In this document: positions 1 through 10,500 of the stretch, piece after piece | Numbering within the stretch: position 1 is the first letter of the stretch | Layout of the letters: every line of letters starts with the position of its first letter | Origin: Nostoc sp. GT001 | GTDB taxonomy: Bacteria; Cyanobacteriota; Cyanobacteriia; Cyanobacteriales; Nostocaceae | Direction of reading: 5' to 3' | Length of the DNA: 53,514 nt | Assembly: GCF_030382115.1 (NCBI RefSeq) | Contig: NZ_JAUDRJ010000003.1 | Coordinates: forward strand, 4,023,518 to 4,077,031 | Made by a program: the position numbers and the translations under genes | Notes under the pieces: generated by a model | What the model was told of the DNA's origin: nothing | Database searches by the model: none | The model's input: only the letters and a program-made list of their open reading frames with translations

Positions 1-743
1 AATTCGGTTTTGTACGGTAATTACCACCAGAAAATCCCAATTTTACCAAGCAGTCCTTAAACTTTTTGCAGAAGCCAGATAAAAGTTTCGGGATAAGGAG
101 TAAGGGATGTTTATCTTTCCCCTTTTTCCTTTAACCTTTGCCCCTTTTGTTTTTCCCCTTTAGGTCTACCTTTTTTCTGCAAGAGTGCAACACTACCTTT
201 CGTAAGATATTTATTGTGAACGCCGATCAGAATAATTACTCCTCAAGGAAGTTCCACTAAGTAGTGTGACTGAGGACTACTGGAAAAATTCTGTTTGTTT
301 AAATTAGAAAAAATATGCTTGCTTGTTGCAGTAGCTATAGGATACGAGCTAGTTTGAAAGTCTTTGACTGACAGGGAAATTGCAATTTAATAGAAATGTT
401 TACTCTTTCTGTTGATTTAAATGCTATTTAGATTATCGCAAACATCTGGCTTTAGGCGAAATAATTGCAAATCTTTATATAATTTTTATGTTTTGCTCAG
501 AGAATAAGACCTCTTAGGGCGCAGGGTAGGGTTTTGCTTTGAGGTATAAGAGCGATCGGCGGTAAACTACGCATGGCAAAATTGGCAGTACAGCATAGTT
601 TTACCATAAGGTTCTCTCGTCTTCAGAGTCAGTATTTGAAGTTTGTGTGAAAAATTTTTAGCGAGGATGTTAGTTTCTGTTGAACAGATGGGTATCCTCA
701 GAACGGGAGGCTTGCTGATACCTAAGTATTTACCGCAGCAAGT
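1..743. other. Intergenic region, no gene recognised
   Basis: I found no convincing coding frame in these 743 bases. Bases 100-170 are a pyrimidine-rich stretch of the kind common between Nostoc genes. Just before the next gene, GGTATC (691-696) and GATACC (717-722) form an outer stem, with CCTC (696-699) and GAGG (707-710) as a possible inner stem. This could be a structured leader. There is no tRNA cloverleaf or known small RNA that I can name. Confidence 0.4.
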
Positions 744-1160
744 ATGTCAGGCATGGCTGGTTCGGACGAAGAATACCTAATTACCCGCAAAAAGCAGATT
801 CAGCGGCGGCAAAAGATTGTCACGATAGTGTCGATGTTCTCGTTTTTTGGTTCTACGGTATTTGCAGTAATTCCGGCAATCCAACAGGCTACTCAACCAA
901 AGCCAGCAACTGCGTCTGCTTCTCCTGAGTCAGGATTACAGCAACAGGCGCGGGGCTACGAGTTGGTTTTACAACGGGAACCAGAAAACCAACTTGCTTT
1001 AGAGAAGCTGTCTTTACTGCGGTTGCAATTGAAGGATGCGAAAGGTGCGATGGAACTTTTGGAGAAGCTAGTGAAGTTACATCCTGAGCGGCAAGATTAC
1101 AAAGTTGTATTAGAGAAGATTAAGAAGCAAGAGGGAAATAGCGATAAGCCAAGTAAATAA
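744..1160 (+). CDS. Small membrane-anchored protein with TPR-like C-terminus
   Basis: The product is 138 residues. It has a basic N-terminus (residues 14-24), one hydrophobic segment at about 25-46, a Pro/Ala/Ser-rich linker, and a helical region at about 68-130 that reads like one to two tetratricopeptide repeats (motif [20 protein letters not shown]). Such proteins usually act as protein-protein scaffolds at the membrane. No enzymatic motif is visible. Two start codons nine bases apart (744 and 753) are both possible and neither has a clear ribosome binding site. The gene is followed by the glycan genes in the same direction, but about 100 bases separate them, so a shared transcript is uncertain. 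Confidence 0.7.
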   Translation: MSGMAGSDEEYLITRKKQIQRRQKIVTIVSMFSFFGSTVFAVIPAIQQATQPKPATASASPESGLQQQARGYELVLQREPENQLALEKLSLLRLQLKDAKGAMELLEKLVKLHPERQDYKVVLEKIKKQEGNSDKPSK

Positions 1161-1261
1161 ACAAGCTTATTTTCTTAATTGCCAAGCTCAGAGTTAAGTA
1201 ATCAAAGCGAAATTTATTGAATCGATATTTATAAATTATTCAAAATGTGAGGTTAACAAAT

Positions 1262-1810
1262 ATGCAAACCCCTATTAATAAGTATGGGATACCAAGTGTA
1301 AGTATTTTTGAGTATACAAAGATAATAGGTTTAGAAAATATAGAATTTGGTAGAAATATCATAATTGATGATTTCGTATTTATATATGCCAAAAAAGGAA
1401 TCAAGATAGGTAACAACGTTCATATTGCATCATTCACTTCAATAACGGGAGGTGAGTATTTTACAATGGAGGATTTTTCAGGTTTATCTTCTGGTGTAAG
1501 AATTTTTACTGGCTCAGAAGATTTTCAGGAATGGGGTTTTGGAAATCCTACAATTGACGAAAAGTATAGAAATACTAAGAGAGCACCTATACACATCGGC
1601 AAATTTTGTGTAATCGGTGCAAATAGCGTTATTTTACCAGGTGTTACTGTTGGCGAAGGGGCTACAGTTGGTGCTGGCTCAGTTGTCAGCAAAAACTTAG
1701 AGCCGTGGGGGATATATATTGGAAATCGCAAAATCGGTGATCGAGATAAATCAGGAGTTCTTGAAAACTACAACAAATTTTTATTAGAAAATATAATTAC
1801 TACAAATTAA
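1262..1810 (+). CDS. Left-handed beta-helix (hexapeptide) acyltransferase
   Basis: The product is 182 residues with repeated hexapeptide turns such as IEFGRNIIIDDF, IKIGNNVHIASF and VTVGEGATVGAGSVV, the signature of left-handed beta-helix acyltransferases (WbbJ/maltose-acetyltransferase-like). The family transfers acetyl from acetyl-CoA to a sugar or amino-sugar hydroxyl or amine. I prefer the ATG at 1262 because GAGG lies about ten bases upstream (1248-1251); an in-frame GTG at 1247 would add five residues but would place that GAGG inside the gene. With the downstream methyltransferase and sugar aminotransferase it probably forms a glycan-decoration set. A role in acetylating an aminotransferase product, as in Fuc3NAc or QuiNAc pathways, is inference. 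Confidence 0.85.
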   Translation: MQTPINKYGIPSVSIFEYTKIIGLENIEFGRNIIIDDFVFIYAKKGIKIGNNVHIASFTSITGGEYFTMEDFSGLSSGVRIFTGSEDFQEWGFGNPTIDEKYRNTKRAPIHIGKFCVIGANSVILPGVTVGEGATVGAGSVVSKNLEPWGIYIGNRKIGDRDKSGVLENYNKFLLENIITTN

Positions 1811-1843
1811 CCCAATATCTTAGAAATATGGTGACAAAAAGTT

Positions 1844-2899
1844 ATGTCCAAATTTATCAATGATATTATCCATGAGTTTTATATAAATATTCATAGTTTT
1901 CAGGAAAATAACTGGGATTATGATATGTTTCAAACATTATCAAACGATCATACCAACAGACAGATTTTTATAGACTCATACAGTTATTATCTTAAATTTC
2001 TTTTCCAAAATCAGGAAAATCTTCAGCAAGTTCACGAAATTCTAGCTGATTCTGAGTCTAAGAATTGGTTAACAAACTTGTTACTTTTCCGAATGGTAGG
2101 ACATTTACACTTTAAATTACCTACCAATAATGAACAACACTGGCGAGACAGACAGAAAGCTAAGGAAATGATAGTTTCAGAATCTGATACAGATTACTCT
2201 GGTATTTTTGGTGAATTGCAGAAGTATGCGGTTAGCTTTGAAGATCAATATATTACTATTGATTGCTGGTGGCTCAATGTGGCTTGGACATTTTTATTTA
2301 AGCAATATTATTTTAATAGAAATAATGTTAAAATATGTCCTGAACTAGGAGATTATGTTATTGATGCTGGTGCGTGCTTTGGAGATACAGCAATAGCTTT
2401 TGCATCAACTATTGGCTCAGAAGGCAAAGTTTTTTCATTTGAAATAGAGCCACATAATTTAGATGTATTTTGCTACAACTTGATGCAGAATCAGGATTTG
2501 GCAGAGAGAGTAGTTATTAGTGATTATGCTCTAACAGATAGTTCAGAAACTCAGCTTTATTTACATGGTGATGGACCTAGTGCAAATATTAGTAACACTC
2601 CATCGGAAATACCTATAGCTACTACCACAATTGATCAACTTGTATATGAAAAAAGTATAGATAGAGTGGATTTTATTAAAATGGATATTGAAGGTGCTGA
2701 GTTAAGTGCCTTACATGGGGCTGTAGAAACTATCCGTAAGTTCCGTCCAAAACTTGCTATTTCTATATATCATAGACCAAATGACATTTTTGATATTCCT
2801 ATTTTTATCCATAGTTTAGATATTGGCTACCAGTTGTACATAGATCATTACACGATACATTTAGGGGAAACAGTGCTTTACGCAAAAGTTATGGAATAA
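1844..2899 (+). CDS. FkbM-family SAM-dependent methyltransferase
   Basis: The product is 351 residues. The C-terminal half carries the FkbM methyltransferase fold: the SAM-binding motif I VIDAGACFGDTAIAF, the acidic loop FSFEIEPHN, and the family-typical KMDIEGAELSALHGA near residue 280. FkbM enzymes O-methylate sugars, polyketides or lipids. The first 120 residues are helical and not recognised. The gene starts 33 bases after the acyltransferase on the same strand and is AT-rich like its neighbours, so it probably methylates a sugar of the same surface glycan. The exact acceptor cannot be read from the sequence. Confidence 0.88.
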   Translation: MSKFINDIIHEFYINIHSFQENNWDYDMFQTLSNDHTNRQIFIDSYSYYLKFLFQNQENLQQVHEILADSESKNWLTNLLLFRMVGHLHFKLPTNNEQHWRDRQKAKEMIVSESDTDYSGIFGELQKYAVSFEDQYITIDCWWLNVAWTFLFKQYYFNRNNVKICPELGDYVIDAGACFGDTAIAFASTIGSEGKVFSFEIEPHNLDVFCYNLMQNQDLAERVVISDYALTDSSETQLYLHGDGPSANISNTPSEIPIATTTIDQLVYEKSIDRVDFIKMDIEGAELSALHGAVETIRKFRPKLAISIYHRPNDIFDIPIFIHSLDIGYQLYIDHYTIHLGETVLYAKVME

Positions 2900-2976
2900 A
2901 CCTTTGATATCATTTTACTTTTATTTTTAATATATCAAATACCCTCACTTTTAAAACATAATAAAATCTTTTTTTA

Positions 2977-4200
2977 ATGTTTTATAAAGTTTTCCAAAAT
3001 ATAAAAGAAAAAATGTTTCAGATAAAAAAATACTTCAAGGAATTAGCTTTGTTTGCCGGAACACCAACCTTCTCGGAAAAATTACATGTTGGTCGTCCCA
3101 ATATTGGAAACCGCGAACACCTACTTAATCGCATCAATGACATCTTAGATAAAAGATGGCTAACGAACAATGGGTCTTATGTACAAGAATTTGAGCAACG
3201 CATTGCTGAATTTGTCGGAGTAAAGCATTGTATTGCTAGCTGTAACGCTACAGTAGCATTAGAAATAGCTATCCGCGCTGTGGGTTTAAAAGGTGAAGTT
3301 ATTGTCCCTTCTTTTACCTTTATTGCAACTGCACACGCTCTACAATGGCAAGAAATTACCCCTGTATTTTGTGATATTGATCCTAAAACACACAACATTG
3401 ATCCAAAACAAATAGAGCAGTTAATAACTCCACGTACTACAGGTATTATTGGCGTTCATTTGTGGGGTCGTCCTTGTAACGTGGAGGTTTTAAGTAAAAT
3501 TGCCCGTACCCACAACTTAAAATTAATGTTTGATGCGGCTCATGCTTTCGGTTGTTCACATCAAGGACGTATGATTGGTAGCTTTGGAGATGCCGAAGTT
3601 TTTAGCTTCCACGCTACTAAGTTTTTGAATACATTTGAAGGTGGAGCAATTGTTACAAATAGTGATGAACTAGCGGAAAAAATTCGCTTGATGACAAATT
3701 TTGGTTTTGCTGGTATGGATAATGTTATCTATATTGGTACAAATGGCAAGATGAATGAAATATCAGCAGCAATGGGATTAACTTCCCTAGAAAGTATTGA
3801 TAGCTTTATTGAAGTTAACTATAGTAATTATAGATGTTACCAAAAAGAGCTTGCTGATATTCCAGGGATTTCTTTATTGACTTATAATGAAGGTGAAAAA
3901 TGTAACTATCAGTATATTGTTTTAGAAATAGAACAATATAAAACTAAAATAAGTAGAGACAAACTACTCGAAATTCTTCATACTCAAAATGTGATAGCTC
4001 GGCGCTATTTTTATCCAGGTTGTCATCGAATGGAGCCTTACAGATCGTATTTTCCGTATGCCAGACTAGTACTACCTGAAACTGAACAATTAGCAGATAT
4101 TATTTTAGTTTTACCTACAGGAACATCAGTTAATCAAGATCAGATTCGCATGATAGCTAAACTTATTAGAATTGCTATTATTGAAGGTAAAACTAGTTAA
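2977..4200 (+). CDS. DegT/DnrJ/EryC1-type PLP-dependent sugar aminotransferase
   Basis: The product is 407 residues, close to the usual length of nucleotide-sugar aminotransferases plus an N-terminal extension of about 30 residues. Visible motifs are the substrate-loop SCNATVALEIAIRA, PSFTFIATAHALQW, the PLP-binding FDAAHAFGC, and FSFHATKFLNTFEGGAIVT containing the Schiff-base lysine. The family transfers an amino group from glutamate to a keto-sugar nucleotide, in the cytoplasm. It follows the acyltransferase and methyltransferase on the same strand, and an aminotransferase plus hexapeptide acyltransferase is the classic pair for making N-acylated deoxyamino sugars. The specific sugar is unknown. 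Confidence 0.88.
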   Translation: MFYKVFQNIKEKMFQIKKYFKELALFAGTPTFSEKLHVGRPNIGNREHLLNRINDILDKRWLTNNGSYVQEFEQRIAEFVGVKHCIASCNATVALEIAIRAVGLKGEVIVPSFTFIATAHALQWQEITPVFCDIDPKTHNIDPKQIEQLITPRTTGIIGVHLWGRPCNVEVLSKIARTHNLKLMFDAAHAFGCSHQGRMIGSFGDAEVFSFHATKFLNTFEGGAIVTNSDELAEKIRLMTNFGFAGMDNVIYIGTNGKMNEISAAMGLTSLESIDSFIEVNYSNYRCYQKELADIPGISLLTYNEGEKCNYQYIVLEIEQYKTKISRDKLLEILHTQNVIARRYFYPGCHRMEPYRSYFPYARLVLPETEQLADIILVLPTGTSVNQDQIRMIAKLIRIAIIEGKTS

Positions 4201-4548
4201 CAAAAAACAATCAATTACTTATCCAATATATAGCTTATCCAATATATAGGAATCCGGTTTTATTTCTGAATTTACTTGCATGAGCAGGGAACAGGGAACA
4301 GGGAATAGGGAACAGGAAAGAAGGCATAGATCAGTACTGAGTCTTGTTCAAAAATTAAATAGGAGTCCTATATAGCTTATCCAATATATAGAATGAATGA
4401 TTTAGATAAAAGATAGTTATAGCTTTTGCTTTTAGACTCAAAGATACATCGGCACACACCATTATTTTTTGCTTACCAATAATGGGGATATCTATAATAA
4501 TTTAAACCCTTTTTTTGCCAAAAAAAACTAACTATTAAGGTAAATATT
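4201..4548. repeat. Intergenic repeats: 16-base unit in three copies plus heptamer-like GGGAACA tract
   Basis: The unit CTTATCCAATATATAG occurs in direct tandem at 4218-4233 and 4234-4249 and again at 4376-4391. Between them, 4285-4316 is a GGGAACA-type heptamer tract, a short tandem repeat class common in Nostoc. No coding frame is convincing. A promoter for the giant glycosyltransferase gene may lie in the last 150 bases, but no clear element can be assigned. Confidence 0.6.
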
Positions 4549-7500
4549 ATGAGTAGAAATACCAAAAAATGTCAGTTAAACTTTATTATATCTGCTCCAG
4601 CATTTAAATTTAATACGGGTGGAGTTGTCGCTCTTTATAATCTCGCTCGAATCATTGATGAATATAATATTCCTTGCAAAATATTTGACACAGATGGAGC
4701 TAGATTGCCAAACAATATTTTTGATGATTATGCAACAGAAGCTGATCTCAATGAGAATACGGTTGTAATATATTCAGAGGTTGTTGTTGGCAATCTTGTA
4801 AATGCAAAGTATGTAGTTAGATGGATTCTTTGCGAACTTGGCATTCATTGTCCACATGATATATATACAACATGGGGAAAAGATGATTTTATTTATCATT
4901 ATAGTACATACAATCCTCAAAAAAATGTAAAATACTATAATATTCTTTCCCCTGTATACGTAGAACCCAGATTAAAAAATAATGCCAGATCAAGAGATGG
5001 ATATTGTCACATTATAAGGAAAGGTCACAAATTTCACAAACCATTGATCCATATTCATCCGTCCAATTCCCTTCTGTTGGATGATAATTTATCTCAAGAA
5101 GTTCTTATTGAAATATTTAATATAAAAGAATATTTAATTTCTTATGATCCATATTCTTATATTACTTACATGGCGGCTTTATGTGGGTGTATTTCCATAG
5201 TAATGCCAATCAAAGGAACTAGCAAAGAGCAATGGCTTCAAAGCTCATTTATTTCTAAAGTTTTGGAACAATCTGAAGACAAGGAATTAAAGGGAATTGC
5301 TTATGGATTAGAAGAAGTAGAATATGCAAGAGAAACATTGCAAGAGGTACGAAATCAACAAGGCATATTTGTCCAATATGGCAAAGATTCTGTTTTGCGC
5401 TTTATCAATGATATGATTAGCATAGTTTGTGCTGAATCAGAATCAACAATATCACCAAAAAATTCTAATATTTTACGAGTTATAGATGTATTCCCGATTA
5501 GTAAATTTCCACTAATACTAGAAGAGAGTACACAACAATATAATTCAAAAAAGATTGTTAATAATCTGAAAGATATTAACTTTATTATCTTCCCAGATTG
5601 GAGTCAATCAGAAGAATCAATTGGTTTAGAGTTGCAAGAAGTGATTAAAATTCTTGCAACTTATCCTGATAGTCAAAATACTACTCTGCTGATTGACAGT
5701 AGTAACATTCCAATCGAAGATGCTGAACTATTTTTATCCAGTGTCGCCATGAATTTGCTGATGGAAGAAGATTTAGACATAACTAATGAGTTAGAAATTT
5801 CCTTAGTTGGAGACTTATATAATATCCAATGGCAAGCTTTGTTACCACGCATTAAGGCAAGAATTGTTTTGAAACAGGAAAACCAGGAGGCACAGGCAAA
5901 AAAACTAATTCAAAACCTTGCAGCTTGGGATATAGATATCTTAATCGCTTCCGCCTTAGAAAATAAAACGGTTTCTTGTCTTGACTTTCAACCTGTTTTT
6001 AGTATAATATTCCCAGTCTTTAATACTCCTGAGCAATACTTAAAACCTGCCATTGAGTCTGTATTAAATCAGATTTATCCATACTGGGAGTTATGTATTG
6101 CTGATGATGCTTCTACCAAACCTAATATTAGAAAAATATTAGAAGAGTATTCTCGAACAGATTCCCGCATCAAAGTTATCTTCAAAAATGAAAATGGTCA
6201 TATTTCTCGTTCCTCTAACTCAGCTATAGAAATAGCAACAGGAGAGTTTATAGCACTTTTTGATCACGATGATTTATTAACATCAGATGCCTTATACGAA
6301 GTAGCACTGCTGCTCAATCAGCATCCAGATGCAGATATGATCTATTCAGATGAAGATAAAGTTGATGACAACAACCAATTTCTTTTCCCTACTTATAAAC
6401 CAGATTGGTGTCCTGATTCATTTTTGTCTCGAATGTACACTTGTCATCTCGGCATTTATCGCCGATCGCTTATTAACGAAATCGGCGGTTTTAGAGTTGG
6501 TTATGAAGGAAGCCAAGATTACGATTTGGTTTTGAGATTGACAGAGAAAACAGAGAAAATATTTCATATACCTAAAGTTCTATATCATTGGCGTCTTCAC
6601 TCTGGTTCTACATCTGCTTCTACGACTGCAAAATCTTATGCCTATGAAGCAGGATTTAAGGCTTTGACAGATGCGCTTGCTAGAAGAGGCGAAAAAGGCA
6701 CAATCTTACCAGACTCTAATATTCCTGGGCATTACCATGCTCGTTACGAAATAGACTCTTATAAACTAGTTAGTATTATCATTATTGCAAGAGATTTTGG
6801 CTCCATATTCAATCAATGCCTAGAATCAATTTTTGCAGAAACTTTATATCCGAACTATGAAGTAATTGTCATAGATAATGGTAGTATATCTCAGCCATTA
6901 AAAATTATTGATAAGTGGCAAGTTCAACAGCCTAATCGATTTAAGTATTACTCTCATAATATTCCATTGAATTACTCAAAGCTAAATAATTATGCTGTTA
7001 CAAAAGCGCAAGGTGATTATTTATTTTTTCTGAGTAGTGACATTCAGGTTCTTCAAGGGGATTGGCTTAATGTAATGGTTGAGCAAGCCCAAAGAGAGTG
7101 TATTGGTGCCGTTAGTGGATTTTTAATTGATTCCAACAACTCTATTCAACACGTAGGATTAGCACTGGGTTTAGGCAAAATTGCTAGTCATATCTATAAA
7201 GGACTTACTAAAATAGACGAATACGAAACTTTAGCTAATATAGCATTGATTAAGAACGTCTCAGCCGTAACAGAAGATTGTTTAATGTGTCGTAGAGACG
7301 TGTTTGAAAGTGTTGATGGATTTGATGAAACATTACCTCTTGTCTACAACGATGTGGATTTGTGTTTAAAACTGATAGCGAAAGGATATAAAAATATTTA
7401 TCTTCCTCATGTCAAGCTCATTCACCATGAATTCAGCAGTTGGGAAGTTCAAATTAGGAAGGAAGAACGTTTATATATTGAAGAGATAGCAGTTAATTTC

Positions 7501-10500
7501 ATGCAAGAAAAGTGGGGTAAGATCCTTGAATATGATCCTTGCTGTAGTCCTCACTTAATTAGAAACCTAAACCTTAAAATTCAAGCAGAAAACAAGAAAA
7601 TAATACAACATTATAGTCAAGATGTAGAAACAGAGCCAAAAGAATTTTTTCAGCCTCTTGTAAGTATTTGCATTCCTACTTATAATGGGGAAAGCTTTAT
7701 TGCAGAAGCTATTAATAGTGTATTATGCCAAACCTATCCAAATATAGAAATTATCTTATCTGACGATAATTCTACTGACAAAACAGTTGAGATTTCTAAA
7801 TCATTTAACCAAAAATTATCCTTTGATTTTTCAATTCTCCATCATACTCAGTATGGACTAGCTCAGAATTGGAATTTTTGTATTTCTCAAGCTAAAGGCA
7901 AGTATATAAAGTTTTTATTTCAAGATGACTTATTAGAGCCAACTGCTATTGAAGAAATGGTTAATTTGGCTGAACGAGATGAAGAAATAGGTTTGGTTTT
8001 TTCGCCGAGAAGACTTTTCACTAATACTGGCGATACTGTCTATGATTCAAACTTTTTAATGCATCACGAAGCTAAGGATGTACACAAAGCTTGGTCAGAA
8101 TTAAAGCCAATTCAATCAGGACAGCAACTTTTGCAAGATTCCAATATACTTGACAATCCAATTAATAAAATTGGAGAGCCAAGCACAGTACTTATTAGAA
8201 AAGATGTTTTTGATAAAGTAGGATTATTTAACTCTGAGTTTTGCCAACTTGTAGATTTAGAAATGTGGCTCAGAGTTATGAGTCAATACAAAATCGGTTT
8301 TGTTGACAAAGTTTTATCCCAATTTAGGATACATCCACAACAACAAACTCGTCGGAATGCTGCTTTAAAAGATGCTATTTTATTAGATTATCAAAAGCTT
8401 TTTAAGACAATTTACAGCGATACACGATATCCTCAAGCAACGAGGCAACAAGCTCTTTATAGATACGCAACTTTGAGTGAACAAAATGGAGAATTGCATC
8501 AGTTGCGAAAACAAATAACAGAAGAATGTCTAAATGCTTCAGATGAGCAGATAACAGATATGTATCTGGGTCTGTTAGGTAAAACACATAAGATGTTAGT
8601 GAATAGTAGCATCAAATATGAAAGCCTGGCTAATGAAGAACAGATTTTTGTTAATAATATCGTTACAACTATATCTCAAGGTTTTGAACAGCCAAAAGCA
8701 ATTCAGAGTTTACTCGCAGCTATGCTGTATTGCCGTGCTGACCAGTTACCATTACAGCATAACCTCTCTCACATACCCCATTGGTTAGTTCAGGACTATT
8801 TACAATTCCTATTTTCTTCCCCAGTTCACTTTCAAGAACCGGGTGAGGCAGATAATTACTATTACTTTATGCAAGGATGGATTAATTATTTACACACATC
8901 AATATTACAAAATTCTGATTCTCAATCGTGGGATACAATACTTAATAATTTTGTGTCCATTTCTAATTTTATTGCCCTATATTTTAATGATCATAATCTT
9001 AAAGATATCTATGTTAAACGTGCAGGAATTATAGAATATTTACTAAAAGTTAAGGGTTATAAGGTAGATTACGAGTTTGTTGATAGACCTATAACCAGAA
9101 AAAAAATACGCTTGGGTGTCCTGGCTGCACATTTTCTACCTGGTTCTGAAACATTTGCTTACCTGCCTGTTTATGAGTATATCAGTAGAGATTTTGAAGT
9201 AATTTTGTACTCTCTTAATCAAACTGGTCATAAACTAGAGCAATATTGTCAAAGCTGTGCTAACTCTTTTAAACTACTGCCACAAGATTTAGTAGAACAG
9301 GTAAATATTATTCGTGCTGATGATCTCGATATATTATTTATTGCTACCAATGTGACGGCAGTAACAAATCAAATTTGCCTTTTATCAATGCATCGGTTAG
9401 CCAGAATACAAATTACAAGTGGCGGATCTGTGGTAACAACAGGAATGCGGCATATAGATTATTACATTTCTGGTACTCTAACCGATCCATCGCCAACGGC
9501 AGAACAGCAATATCAAGAAAAGTTGGTGAAACTTGAAGGGTCTGCTCATTGCTTTAGTTATGGTAATGAGGAAGAAAATGTAATTGTCAAAGTCGATCGA
9601 GAAAGTTTGGGTATATCCGAAGAAACAGTTATTTTTATCTCTGGTGCTAACTTCTTTAAAATCATCCCTGAACTAATTGATATTTGGGCAAAAATAATTT
9701 CTGGAGTTCCTAACTCTGTTTTAGTGCTTCTGCCATTTGGCCCAAATTGGTCAAACAATTATCCTAAGAAAGCTTTTGTAAATCACTTAATGAAAGTGTT
9801 TTCAAAGCATGGAATATCGGCAGAAAAATTAATAGTTTTAGATCCTCAGCCCGTGCCAAACCGCCAAGAAGTTAAAGAATACTTCAAAATTGCCGATATT
9901 TATCTAGATTCTTTTCCATTTTCTGGAACAACTTCTTTAATAGAACCACTACAGGTTAATTTACCAGTAATTGCTAGACTGGGAACTAGTTTTCGCTCTA
10001 CAATGGGGGCTGCAATGGTGCAGACATTAGATATACCTGATTTAGTCGCAGATAGTGAAGAGTCTTATATACAGTTAGCGATCGCACTCGGCAATAACCC
10101 TAAATTACGCCAACAAAAGAGCGCCGAAATCAAGGCAAAAATGCAAGCTAATCCTAGTTTTCTAGATAGTCGCTCTTACTCAGATAAAATAGGTAGTCTC
10201 TTCCAAGAACTATTTAGTAAATATCTTGCAGATACTCTGAGTCAAAATTTCCGCTTAGGAGATATTAACCTAATTATTTTTCCAGATTGGTTACAGCCAG
10301 AAGACTTACTATATCAAGATTTAGCAAGTGTCATTTCTACTCTCACTACTCACCCAGATAAAAGTAACTTAACTCTCCTGATAGATACTCAAAATATTTC
10401 TGAAGAAGAAGCCGATATGCTTTTATCGTCTTTGACCATGAATTTGCTCATGGAAGATGATGTCGATATAACTGAGGGGCCAGAAATTTCTCTGCTTAGT

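Noticed and set aside
1..743. Possible small RNA in the leader region
   Set aside because: Only a short imperfect hairpin is visible; no known cyanobacterial RNA could be matched by eye.
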